The notes below the pieces were generated by a model, which had not been told where the DNA came from, searched no databases, and worked only from the letters and a program-made list of their open reading frames with translations. Positions 23,371 through 32,140 of a stretch of 64,000 nt of DNA are shown here, in pieces. The stretch is from contig WNKI01000003.1 of assembly GCA_015350385.1 (NCBI GenBank), forward strand, positions 2,830,849-2,894,848, read 5' to 3'. Position numbers and translations under genes: made by a program. Numbering within the stretch: position 1 is the first letter of the stretch; each line of letters begins with the position of its first letter. Source of the DNA: Aculops lycopersici (lineage: Eukaryota > Arthropoda > Arachnida > Trombidiformes > Eriophyidae).

Positions 23371-26300
23371 ATGTCGGAGGACATGAAAGTGCCCAAGTTT
23401 AATGGAGCCGGATTTAGTTTGTGGAAGAAGAGGATGCTAGCGGCGTTCAAGTCCCGTGGTCTGACTAATGTAATCGACAGCTCAACGGAGGCCAAGGCTA
23501 AAGTTCAAGACACTCAGGATGCTCAAGCCATGATGCTTTTGCTAAACAGTCTGGACGACAGCGTGGGGCAAAAGGTAATTGCCTGCGACAGTGCATTAGA
23601 GATATGGACAAGGCTACTCGCAATCTATGAGAACACAAGCTCAATCAACGTAGGTCAGTTGTTGGAGAAATATCATTCTTACAAGAAGGAAACGACAGAC
23701 GATATGTCGACGCACGTGAGTAAAGTCGAGGGATTAGCCATTCAGTTGTCACAAGTCGGACAAGTCCAGTCGGAGGAGTCGGTGATGGCCAAGCTACTGC
23801 ATAGCTTACCAGACACCTTTGATGCTTTAAAGGAAGCATGGGACTCAGTAGGCGAGGCTCAAAAGACTCGGGCCAATCTCATTGACAGGTTGCTGAGGTA
23901 TGACAGGCCAAGGGCGGCAGAAGGCACGCCAAAGGAAGTCGCACTAATGGTAAGCAACGAGAGGCCACAAGGGCCAAAGGGCAAGCGCGACATGAAGAAG
24001 GTCAAATGTTTCACTTGTGGCAAGAAGGGCCACTACGCGAGGGATTGCTATAGCAAGAAGCAAGACTCAGGCAAGCCAGCTCAAACTAGTGAGGGCGGCA
24101 TTGCACTGATTGTCAAGAACACAGGTGGCGACAGAGACCAATGGGTGGTGGACTCGGGCGCGAGCCGCCATATCTGTTGCCGGAAGGAATGGTTTTGTAC
24201 CATGGGTGAGAGCAACGAGAGGCTTCGAGTGGGAAACAATGAGTTAGTCAAAGCTACAGGAGTAGGGTCGGTTAGGATCGAATGCATAGTAGGTAAGAAG
24301 CGGGAGCAAGTCACGCTAGAGGATGTTTTGTACATACCTTCGATGACCTACAACTTATTCGCGACTGGACAAGCAACCAGCAAAGGTGCTAAGGTTATAC
24401 TCCATGAGCAAGGGTGTGATATCTGGGTCAAGAGCAAGAAGTGTGCCGTCGGCCAGATTGACAAGGCAACTCAATTGTGCATTTTGGAAGCAGCTCCACC
24501 ACCAGGAGTGGCATTAGTTGCTACGACTCGCAGGTCAGTCGAGGATTGGCACTCAGCATTGGGTCATGTGGATCCGAAGGTCATTATGGATATGGCCAAG
24601 AGTGGCTGTGTAAGCGGATTGGAACTAGCGGAGAAGAAAGTGATCAGTTGTGGCAACTGTCCAGTTGGCAAAGCTATACGAGCTTCGCACAATATGGCAC
24701 CGGCAATCAAGCCGACGGAGGTTGGCGACCAGGTGGACCTGGATTTGATTGGACCAATTAAGCAAGAGTCACTAGGCAAGAATCACTACATCATACTAGC
24801 CCAAGATAGCTTCAGCAAGTACAGTCACGCTATGTTAGTCAAGTCAAAGGATGGAGTCGCAGAGAAGCTGCAACAATACATCGGTCAGTTTGAAGCTGAG
24901 AGCGGACGCAAGATTAGATCTATTCGCACGGACAATGGTTCAGAGTTTGTTAACGAGCGCGTAAGGACTCTATTGGGAGTGGAGCATATTAGTTTGCACC
25001 TTGCGGCACCTCGGACGCCACAACAGAATGGAGGCGCGGAGCGAAACAATCGGACCATTCTAGACACATTGAGGACAATGTTGGCCGAGAGCGGACTTAG
25101 CAAAGATCTATGGGGCGAGGCAGCAGGAGCAGCTGCCTATATTCGCAACCGAGTAGTCAGAAGTGGAGCGACAGCGACGCCATACGAGCTGTATAAGGGA
25201 CATCGACCATATGTTGGTCACATAGTTGCGTTTGGGACGCCGGTACAGGTGCTTGTAACTGATCGTCGGATCGGGAAGCTAGACCCGAGGACTGAGGATG
25301 GCCACGTCGTAGGCTTCACTGATCGGTCCAATACTTACCGAGTGTATGTGCCAGAGAGCAACAAAGTAAAGGTTACTTGTGATGTCATCTTTAGAAGCCA
25401 TCCAACGAGACAACAAGTGCAAGTGTCATCGGAGAGTGCGACAGTGAGCATTCCATTAGGGTGTCCACCTCAAGAGGGGGTAGGACGTGGCGAGGAGCCA
25501 CAACAACAGGAGGCCGAGCGGCCAATTGACAAGTACTTTGAGGATTTGGACTCGAGAGGGGGCAGGCTAGCAGGGCAAACGCCAGACCCACAGCCAGTTG
25601 TAGTACAGGAGCAACGGGCAAGTCAAGAGCAGGTAGCTGACCAATCAGAAGAGATTGAGTCGCCATCGTATAGTACGATTACGCTGCCAGGTAGTCCAGC
25701 ACTTCATCGTTGTCAAGCGCTCGACGACATTAGCTATCCAGATTTGGACTCGGTGAGGAGCCCATTCCAAGGTAGAGCGATACCAAGATCACCAGCGAAG
25801 AATCGAGACAAGATTCTGATTCTCACTTCCCGCCAAGAGGGTAATGATGTGGCAATTCCACAGTCGTTTCGCGAGGCAATGCAAACGAAGGAGGCCAAGT
25901 CATGGACACAATCCATGATGGCTGAGCTTAGAGCTCATGCAATCAACAAGACCTGGTCGATTATTAAGAGACCATCGACAGGTGACATCATTTCCACCAA
26001 ATGGGTTTACACTTTGAAGCGCAACTCAGCTGGAGAGATTGATAAGTTCAAGTCTCGCCTAGTTGCCAGGGGATTTGAGCAACGTGATGTTGAGGGAGTT
26101 GACCATTACGCTCCGGTTGCACGTAATGAGTCTATTAGAGTTTTGCTAGCACTGGCGGCGGCCAAGTGCAAACATATCGAGAGGTTCGATGTGTCGACGG
26201 CTTTCCTTAATGGCAAGGTCGAAGGAGAGGTATATGTTGAGCCACCTGAGGGAGTTGAAGGGATCAAAGAAGGTGAGTGTCTCAAATTGAACAAGGCACT

Positions 26301-27390
26301 CTACGGGCTGCGGCAGGCGCCGCGCATTTGGAATTCGACATTTGACATGGCAGTCAAAGAACTAGGATTCAAGCCAACTTATTGCGACCCATGCTTATAC
26401 TCGCACCAGGATGCATCAACATTGATGGCCGTCTATGTGGACGATGGCCTCATCGTGGCTGAGAGCCAGAGGCGATGTTTAGAGATCATCGAGAAGTTGA
26501 ATAAGAAATTTGAAGTCAAGGTGATTAAGAACAACATGTTCTTAGGGATGCAAATAGCCAGAGGGCCTAGAGGATTGCACCTGAGCAACGAGCGATACAT
26601 AGAGGATGTATTGGCTCGATTCAATATGGCAGAGAGCCAACCTGAGCCGACGCCATTGGTTGACACAAATATTCTATTCCAAGATGGTGGTGAGCCGGCT
26701 AATGTACCTTATAGGGCTGCAATTGGCAGTTTGTTGTACTTAGCAACGGCGACTCGTCCTGATATCTTGTTTACGATCAAGACACTATCCAAGTTTAACG
26801 AGAACCCGCGGGAGGTTCATTGGCGCGCGGTTAAGCGAGTGATGCGTTATTTACGAGGGACAAAGGACTTTGGGTTATACTTTGGTCCGTGTGACGACGT
26901 CACAATTGAGGCGTACAGCGACGCCGACCACGCCGGCAACTTGGAGTGCAGACGATCGACATCAGGAGCGATTATATTTCTGTGTGGATCACCAGTTATT
27001 TACTTGTCGCGACAACAAGGATGCGTCTCGTTGTCGAGCACTGAGTCAGAGTATATTGCTGCCGCGGAGGCAACAAAAGAGCTCAAGTGGCTCATGATGC
27101 TACTGGACGAGTTGGGGATCAAATTTAACAAACCGAGGTTGTTTGTTGACAATGCATCAGCAGAGGCGCTGATTAAGAGCATTGACACAAAGAGGCGCTC
27201 AAAGCACATCGAGACGAAGTATCACTTTGTGAGGGAGCAATTCAAGAGTGGATTGTTTGATGTGCAACATGTGCCATCACGCGGTCAAAAGGCGGATTAT
27301 TTGACCAAGCGGTTGAGTGCCGAGTTACTCGCAGAGCAACGTAAGCTCACTGGGATTATTTCGAGACGTGAAACGAAATTGGATGAGTAA
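23371..27390 (+). CDS. Copia gag-pol polyprotein
   Basis: 1339 residues in one uninterrupted frame; it encodes capsid, protease, integrase, reverse transcriptase and RNase H for the element's own replication. Visible landmarks: gag from MSEDMKVPKFNG; CCHC zinc knuckle at 213-226 (CFTCGKKGHYARDC); aspartic protease DSGAS at 261-265; integrase zinc site H394, H399, C427, C430; integrase catalytic D458, D521 and E557, the last two 35 residues apart; reverse transcriptase YVDD at 1022-1025; RNase H residues D1184, E1225 or E1227, and D1260. No internal stop or frameshift was seen. The ATG at 23371 is 140 bp after the LTR. Fusion of gag and pol in one frame, without a frameshift, is common in copia elements. 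Confidence 0.96.
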   Translation: MSEDMKVPKFNGAGFSLWKKRMLAAFKSRGLTNVIDSSTEAKAKVQDTQDAQAMMLLLNSLDDSVGQKVIACDSALEIWTRLLAIYENTSSINVGQLLEKYHSYKKETTDDMSTHVSKVEGLAIQLSQVGQVQSEESVMAKLLHSLPDTFDALKEAWDSVGEAQKTRANLIDRLLRYDRPRAAEGTPKEVALMVSNERPQGPKGKRDMKKVKCFTCGKKGHYARDCYSKKQDSGKPAQTSEGGIALIVKNTGGDRDQWVVDSGASRHICCRKEWFCTMGESNERLRVGNNELVKATGVGSVRIECIVGKKREQVTLEDVLYIPSMTYNLFATGQATSKGAKVILHEQGCDIWVKSKKCAVGQIDKATQLCILEAAPPPGVALVATTRRSVEDWHSALGHVDPKVIMDMAKSGCVSGLELAEKKVISCGNCPVGKAIRASHNMAPAIKPTEVGDQVDLDLIGPIKQESLGKNHYIILAQDSFSKYSHAMLVKSKDGVAEKLQQYIGQFEAESGRKIRSIRTDNGSEFVNERVRTLLGVEHISLHLAAPRTPQQNGGAERNNRTILDTLRTMLAESGLSKDLWGEAAGAAAYIRNRVVRSGATATPYELYKGHRPYVGHIVAFGTPVQVLVTDRRIGKLDPRTEDGHVVGFTDRSNTYRVYVPESNKVKVTCDVIFRSHPTRQQVQVSSESATVSIPLGCPPQEGVGRGEEPQQQEAERPIDKYFEDLDSRGGRLAGQTPDPQPVVVQEQRASQEQVADQSEEIESPSYSTITLPGSPALHRCQALDDISYPDLDSVRSPFQGRAIPRSPAKNRDKILILTSRQEGNDVAIPQSFREAMQTKEAKSWTQSMMAELRAHAINKTWSIIKRPSTGDIISTKWVYTLKRNSAGEIDKFKSRLVARGFEQRDVEGVDHYAPVARNESIRVLLALAAAKCKHIERFDVSTAFLNGKVEGEVYVEPPEGVEGIKEGECLKLNKALYGLRQAPRIWNSTFDMAVKELGFKPTYCDPCLYSHQDASTLMAVYVDDGLIVAESQRRCLEIIEKLNKKFEVKVIKNNMFLGMQIARGPRGLHLSNERYIEDVLARFNMAESQPEPTPLVDTNILFQDGGEPANVPYRAAIGSLLYLATATRPDILFTIKTLSKFNENPREVHWRAVKRVMRYLRGTKDFGLYFGPCDDVTIEAYSDADHAGNLECRRSTSGAIIFLCGSPVIYLSRQQGCVSLSSTESEYIAAAEATKELKWLMMLLDELGIKFNKPRLFVDNASAEALIKSIDTKRRSKHIETKYHFVREQFKSGLFDVQHVPSRGQKADYLTKRLSAELLAEQRKLTGIISRRETKLDE

Positions 27391-27411
27391 TTTGGCCTGA
27401 CAGTCGCGATC

Positions 27412-27420
27412 GAGAGGGGG
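27412..27420 (+). other. Polypurine tract
   Basis: GAGAGGGGG lies directly before the right LTR, the expected place for plus-strand priming. Confidence 0.85.
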
Positions 27421-27576
27421 TGTTGGAGATACGATCACTCCTGCCAGCTCGGTCAGCGGGCTCCACGGATGAGCAAGAGGGTGTGGCGGTACGCGCCGCA
27501 CGCAGGATAAGATTTCTTCATATAAATACTGTAGCACACGAATAAACCATACACATTCACGATTATAACTCTAACA
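27421..27576 (+). repeat. Right LTR of copia element
   Basis: 156 bp, identical to the left LTR in a base-by-base reading, followed at once by the TATGT duplication. Confidence 0.95.
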
Positions 27577-27581
27577 TATGT
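27577..27581. repeat. Target-site duplication, right (TATGT)
   Basis: Matches TATGT at 23070-23074. Confidence 0.9.
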
Positions 27582-27921
27582 TTTGCATCTCCGTCGCGTG
27601 TTGTGGATTGCATAAATGTTTTTTCTCTTCGATGACCGCATTATCTTAAATTGGTCACCAATTCAGGACAATACCGATCGACTTAGATCCAAACTAGTAT
27701 TATAAAAACTTCAAGTCAATTGACAAAATGATGCTTTCCCAGGATATAACCGGGAGAGTTTAAGCTATAGAAACTTGTGTTTGCAAAGAAACGTGTATTT
27801 ACTTAGGTGAATTCGACCAAATCAAGAAGTCGATTTGCATGATTGGCGTCAGATATACCTTACATTTATCATCATAATCATAGAAAAGTTACAGTGATTC
27901 CATGTTGTTATTTTCTCGAGC
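27582..27921. other. PPP4R2 upstream region
   Basis: A 340 bp AT-rich stretch between the element and the PPP4R2 start. No frame or RNA gene recognised. It is the right half of the former TONSL-PPP4R2 divergent promoter space. Confidence 0.5.
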
Positions 27922-28495
27922 ATGACAGACAGTTTTAGTACCGACAATCAACCAGCGAACGAGGTGGTGGTTGAAAGATTGAAGAGCATCGCCGAATCAG
28001 GAGCAGTAGAGTAAGTTAAGCTCAAAAGTTTATTTCAAGCATTCAAATCTCACCAACCGAGAGAAACTAATCACACCTCTTTCTCCGAAACACCGGCTCA
28101 TTATTCACAGGATCGACTGGCCCAATCTACAGAGCGCGCTCAAGTTCAGATTGACGAATGTGCTTGAACGCTACCAAGAAAGAAACAATGATTGCAAGGA
28201 CGAACAATATGAGGAGCCCAATGTTGAAAAGTTCAATCTTGACAAATCACGCGAAGAAATGTTAGAATTGCTTTCATCATTCGATGAACCACCTTTCACG
28301 ATACAGAGGATCTGCGAGTTACTTTATTCACCATTCAAGTACTATGATAAAGTCAGTACTTTTCTCCGAGCTCTTGAAAAGAATTTGAGGGTTGTATCCG
28401 CTAACGATTGGCCAGTGAGCCAATCGTTAGGGGTTTCTAATTTTTCCGGGCACGTAGTTTCTATCAATAACGGGCTCTTGAAGAAACATGTGTAG
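27922..28495 (+). CDS. PPP4R2: Protein phosphatase 4 regulatory subunit 2-like, two exons
   Basis: Joined exons 27922-28010 and 28111-28495, 157 residues. PPP4R2 is a regulatory subunit of the PP4 phosphatase complex, which acts in DNA-damage signalling and spliceosome assembly. The first exon starts MTDSFSTDNQP at an ATG and ends before GTAAGT; the 100 bp intron ends TTATTCACAG, and the join keeps frame (..GAVEIDWPNLQ..). The family signature is FDEPPFTIQRICELL followed by FLRALEKNLRVVS, near residues 100-130. Known members extend hundreds of residues further with an acidic, Ser-rich tail; here the protein stops about 28 residues after the conserved core. The last 69 bases overlap the SNX3 coding end on the other strand. 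Confidence 0.82.
28401..28430. repeat. 12 bp perfect inverted repeat at overlapping gene ends
   Basis: CTAACGATTGGC at 28401-28412 pairs exactly with 28419-28430 around a 6-nt loop. It lies in the PPP4R2 coding end and covers the SNX3 stop codon at 28427-28429. Confidence 0.85.
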
Positions 28496-29196
28496 GCAGC
28501 GCTCGTTCTGCGCCAAGGGATGTCCAGCAACCTTGTTAACGAATGTTTCCAATCCTTTCCTCCTGTCCTCAACAAAATCTTCCTCAAATAAACCATCGTC
28601 ACCCCTTAAGAATGGTATCTGTCTTTTCCAGGCTTTACCTGTGCGGTTGTTTAGAAGTAATTGGAATCTCATGTTAGATATCTGGTACAAGATTGACATT
28701 TCTACTTTCTGCGGCAGACTCTGCCTCGCCCCAAAGGGCTATCTCTTGACTTACCTGGCAATGGTGGCACTACGATCTTGCTATCACGTTCAAGCTCGCT
28801 TCTAAGCCATGAAAAATCACTGTATCGTCTCCTTACGCTAGACTCTTTAAGCTTGAACACTGGTAAGTTCGTCTAAAGTTCGAAACGCAATGTGTTTGAT
28901 TGGGTTGCGTACATAATTTGGTTGGTTAATCAGGTTGGTATTCTGATTTCGGTAAATAAATGAAAATGGAGAAAGGAATCGCTAGGATAGTTGATTCCAT
29001 AAGGGAGATAAAACTAGATGCTTACCCTCATTCGAACTTCGTAGTCTGTGTATCTAGCACCGGCAACTCCATGAGTTATTGGATTTACTACATCGATCTC
29101 GAGAAAATTCGCCGGCGCTGCATAAGCGTCATCCAAAGTTTGTTTCTTGCTTTGTAGTCTTCTTATTGCCTCGGATGGTACCTCAGTTGGTGCCAT
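28427..29196 (-). CDS. SNX3: Sorting nexin 3-type PX protein, three exons
   Basis: Minus-strand exons 29026-29196, 28755-28872 and 28427-28638 join to 166 residues, close to human SNX3 (162). SNX3 binds PI3P on early endosomes with its PX domain and recruits retromer for recycling of cargo such as Wntless. Introns are 153 and 116 bp, both with GTAAG donors and AG acceptors. The product keeps NLNDAY-like LDDAYAAPANFLEIDV, then TNLPVFKLKESSVRRRYSDF with the phosphoinositide-binding RRY motif, PPLPGK, FRGDDG-like LRGDDGLFEEDF and FVNKVAGHPLAQNERCLHM. The ATG at 29194-29196 gives the expected N-terminus. SNX12 is the vertebrate paralogue and cannot be separated by eye. Its 3' coding end overlaps PPP4R2 by 69 bp. 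Confidence 0.93.
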
Positions 29197-29789
29197 CTTT
29201 GTAATTTTTAGATGGCTATTTGTTGGTGGAATATTGAGTTGCTGTGTTTCGAATTAATTAGGTCTGCTAATAATGTTGACACACTTGATTCATTTGGTGA
29301 GAATATTCTCTATGTTTTCGACAGACAGGTTTCGGTGATCTCTCACATTCTGTTGGGCGTTTTTGCAGACAACACAGACACACTTGCTACAACGGCGTAA
29401 ATTTTTCTCATCCTAAAGCAAATGATTGTTGCAGACGCACTGTTTTCACGGAAAATTCGTTGTTGTGTATTTTTCAGTCCCTGTTAGTTCGGGATTAGCT
29501 CGCTCACATAAGAGAGGCGTGGGTCCATCTTAACCATATGGCAGCACATAAACTTGACCGATCCTCGAGGAGGCGTGACGGGAATTAGATCTCGGCCTCG
29601 CGGACTGTCAGATGCCGTCCGCAGCAATTGACCTGTCAGATTTGTGTGCGATCCCCCAGATTTTTGGGACAAAGACACAACAACAGAATCACAACTACCC
29701 CCAGAAAATGCATCATATCACAAGCATCTACCACTAGTTTAGTGTCATATTTTAATAATCGATTCATCATTCACTTTTATCATTACTAT
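29197..29789. other. Interval between SNX3 and the phosphatase gene
   Basis: 593 bp holding one open minus-strand frame at 29484-29678, listed separately. Nothing else was recognised. Confidence 0.5.
29484..29678 (-). CDS. Possible small gene or terminal exon, unrecognised
   Basis: A minus-strand open frame of about 64 codons ending LSYVSELIPN and stop. It has no in-frame ATG near its 5' end and opens at GTG. An AG acceptor-like site (TCTGACAG) lies near codon 18, so it could be a 3' exon. The middle, RGRDLIPVTPPRGSVKFMCC, looks protein-like rather than random, but I do not recognise the family. It sits between two other minus-strand genes. Confidence 0.28.
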   Translation of the reverse strand: MSLSQKSGGSHTNLTGQLLRTASDSPRGRDLIPVTPPRGSVKFMCCHMVKMDPRLSYVSELIPN

Positions 29790-30923
29790 TCATGAGCTTT
29801 CCTTAGGACTTGGTCCAGGTATAGCATTGTGCTCGCCAATATCCAGTCTAATTACCCGAACATCGTCATACTCGACGAGAACACAGGCGGCATCATTGTT
29901 GCCGCCGCAGTATTTAGAGGACGAGAAAACTGTGATTAATTTTTGGTTAGCGTGCAAGGTATAGCCAGTTGGTAAACATTCGTGGGCTCTGATTACGTGG
30001 CTTAGGTTGTTGTGTTCCATGAACTTGAGGGCGGCAGTTTCGCTAAAATAATAGGCAGTTCCTCGCTTGTTGTTGGGTAGAAATCCTTTAAGGGCAGAGA
30101 AAGCTCGCGAGCCCGATTGAAGCCGCAAGAGCTCAGCCATTTCTCCAAATACCCCATTCGTTAGCGGGTCATTCCACATTAACTCCCAGGCTATAGGCGA
30201 TTGATTCTCTGGGTCAACCAGAGGACATGGAACATTATAAATATCTTTAATATTTTGTGACGTCATCGGGATGCCGCCATGACAGCAGAATATGTGCTGA
30301 TCTATAAGCGCCGCCACGGGCATTGCATCGAAACACTTGTTAATGTTGGTCCAAATTTGAACACCCAAAGTGGGCCCTAGCTTCTCGATGCACTCTCGAT
30401 GAAAGGTAAACGCCTGTTGAATAGCTCGCAGCTCGTGGTTCCCTCTAATTAGGACGAATGTGTTCTTCTTGCTCATTAGTTTACAACAAAATAAATACAA
30501 TACAGTCTCTAGACTGTGATGCCCTCGGTCAACAATGTCACCTAGGAATACAAACGATGACTTGGCCATATGTGGTCCCTTGGGCCACAGTTCACGTTCA
30601 TAATATTTGAGATCATGAAAGTTCCCGTGAATGTCGCCAAATACATACAATGGCGAGGTTACATTCACCATTCTATCTTCGCTCTTAAACACTTGTTTCA
30701 TATCATTCAATACCTTATTGACCAAAACTCCAAAAGTCTTCCGGTCGCTAGTTATCAGCGTGGTCCATAGATTCGGCGACGGCTGAACCTTTGGGCCATA
30801 ACTTGTGAGATCACATTTATTCATAAAATCTTTGAGAACGTGGTGCAGATCAAGAACATGCTTATTCGTGGATCCCATATGACTGCCACCTCCGCCACTT
30901 CCGCTAGTTGCTGGCTTGTTCAT
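29790..30923 (-). CDS. Divergent PPP-family serine/threonine phosphatase
   Basis: 377 residues, single exon. PPP phosphatases use two metal ions to remove phosphate from Ser/Thr. The full catalytic set is present: GDIHG 96-100, GDIVDRG 128-134, GNHE 161-164, HGG 215-217, then RAHE and a final YCGG. The second motif reads GDIVDRG instead of the usual GDYVDRG, and the last reads SSKYCGG where PP1 has SAPNYCG. An insert-like segment (FLPNNKRGTAYYFSETAALKF) precedes RAHE. About 90 Gly/Ser- and Lys-rich residues precede the catalytic core. I chose the ATG at 30921-30923; the frame extends ten codons upstream only by a TTG, after a stop. It resembles PP1 most in general but fits no standard subclass that I recognise. 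Confidence 0.85.
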   Translation of the reverse strand: MNKPATSGSGGGGSHMGSTNKHVLDLHHVLKDFMNKCDLTSYGPKVQPSPNLWTTLITSDRKTFGVLVNKVLNDMKQVFKSEDRMVNVTSPLYVFGDIHGNFHDLKYYERELWPKGPHMAKSSFVFLGDIVDRGHHSLETVLYLFCCKLMSKKNTFVLIRGNHELRAIQQAFTFHRECIEKLGPTLGVQIWTNINKCFDAMPVAALIDQHIFCCHGGIPMTSQNIKDIYNVPCPLVDPENQSPIAWELMWNDPLTNGVFGEMAELLRLQSGSRAFSALKGFLPNNKRGTAYYFSETAALKFMEHNNLSHVIRAHECLPTGYTLHANQKLITVFSSSKYCGGNNDAACVLVEYDDVRVIRLDIGEHNAIPGPSPKESS

Positions 30924-31495
30924 TTTGCGTGTGTTACGCGGAGAGTTAGCCAATTTGATTTAGTTGAATGTTTCGAAAGCAATGTAAACAACAACAACAA
31001 TAATAATAATTGATTTGAATTAATGATTCGATTCTATTCTGTCGTCAGAATCAACACCAACACCAACAGTGGCAATAACTGCTTTAATTATTTAGATTCA
31101 CTGACATGATGGTTAGAATGGGAAATATGATAAATCTGCTAGAATGTATTGGTGCAAAGCAACGGCAACTTTCAGACTTTCTCTCTACAGGTGTCGTCTG
31201 ACATTAACAATAGCATTTAGGAACTGGGATTTTTTTCGCTATATACTCTATACATGTAGTATCGTTAGCGTTTGCATTGTGTTTCAATCGCACAAAAGAC
31301 GACCTGTTGATATCAATCACCCTCACTCTTGCCCTTCGATTTGACTCTTAGTATCAAATTGATCTAAATACCCAACATAAACCTTATTTCGGAACAAATC
31401 AAACCATCAAGAACTAGAGCCTGGAATCACACTTGTGATTTAGTGAACTCAAATTAAGCTCAATCAAACCACCAATATAACAAGAACCACTCAAA
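30924..31495. other. Divergent intergenic region
   Basis: 572 bp between the phosphatase (-) and the small secreted/membrane protein (+), probably a shared promoter region. AT-rich; no TATA box stands out and no gene is seen. Confidence 0.5.
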
Positions 31496-32014
31496 ATGAT
31501 CAACCCAACAATCTTTACATCAAGCCTATTGTTTGCTGGCCTTGTCCTCGCGATAACCGCGAACAACCTACTACAATCGACGGAAGCTGCCCAATTTGTG
31601 CCACTTCCTGAATCAATACAATCGGCTGGCCGCCAACCGGTGGCGATGGCCAGCAATGCTCCATTGACTAAACAGGACAAACAGGAGATGGACGGTAAAG
31701 TTATGGCTCTGGATATCCAGCCAAATCTCGTCATCCCGGCTGATCAGGAGATTGACCCCAACCAGCCACCTAAGAAGGTTGACATCCAACTCGAGCTTGA
31801 TATTGAAAAGAAGGGCGACCGTCGAGCAGCGATTAAAGAAGTAAATGTAACCGATGTGCCAACAACATCCTCAACAGCTGCTCCAACAACCAAAGTCCCA
31901 ATAATCACCACAACCCCAAAAAATGGAGCAATGACAACTAGTTGCACTCTCGCTTCAATTATTGGTTTAACAGCATTAGGTATAATGTTCGCAAACAGGA
32001 GGACAATATTTTAA
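31496..32014 (+). CDS. Small secreted or type I membrane protein, unknown
   Basis: 172 residues. A signal peptide is evident: a short polar start, a hydrophobic core around SSLLFAGLVLAITA, and a likely cut near residues 28-32. The middle is acidic and Pro/Thr-rich, with a Thr/Ser-rich stretch (TTSSTAAPTT) suited to O-glycosylation. Near the C-terminus lies a hydrophobic segment (LASIIGLTALGIMF) followed by ANRRTIF, so it is either a single-pass membrane protein or a GPI-anchor signal. I recognise no domain. It starts at the first ATG and ends 126 bp from the end of the convergent Pat1 gene. Confidence 0.6.
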   Translation: MINPTIFTSSLLFAGLVLAITANNLLQSTEAAQFVPLPESIQSAGRQPVAMASNAPLTKQDKQEMDGKVMALDIQPNLVIPADQEIDPNQPPKKVDIQLELDIEKKGDRRAAIKEVNVTDVPTTSSTAAPTTKVPIITTTPKNGAMTTSCTLASIIGLTALGIMFANRRTIF

Positions 32015-32140
32015 TCATAATCAATATCAGTTGCATACAGGGAAAACAGGATGACAAGGAGTAAACACATGAGTTTCATCTCGATACTTATGATGATTGT
32101 AGTGCAAATCCTTGTGGAATTATAGCCAAATTCTTGATTA

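Larger units (their letters stand above)
23075..27576 (+). mobile_element. Full-length Ty1/copia LTR retrotransposon, apparently intact
   Basis: A 4502 bp element with two 156 bp LTRs that read identical base for base. The LTRs begin TGTTGG and end CTAACA, and the element is flanked by TATGT duplications. It carries a primer-binding site, one uninterrupted gag-pol frame and a polypurine tract. Identical LTRs with an intact frame imply a very recent insertion, possibly still mobile. Domain order protease-integrase-reverse transcriptase-RNase H assigns it to Ty1/copia rather than gypsy. Confidence 0.96.

Noticed and set aside
30924..30953. TTG-initiated N-terminal extension of the phosphatase
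   Set aside because: An in-frame stop lies just upstream and the ATG at 30921-30923 is a normal start.
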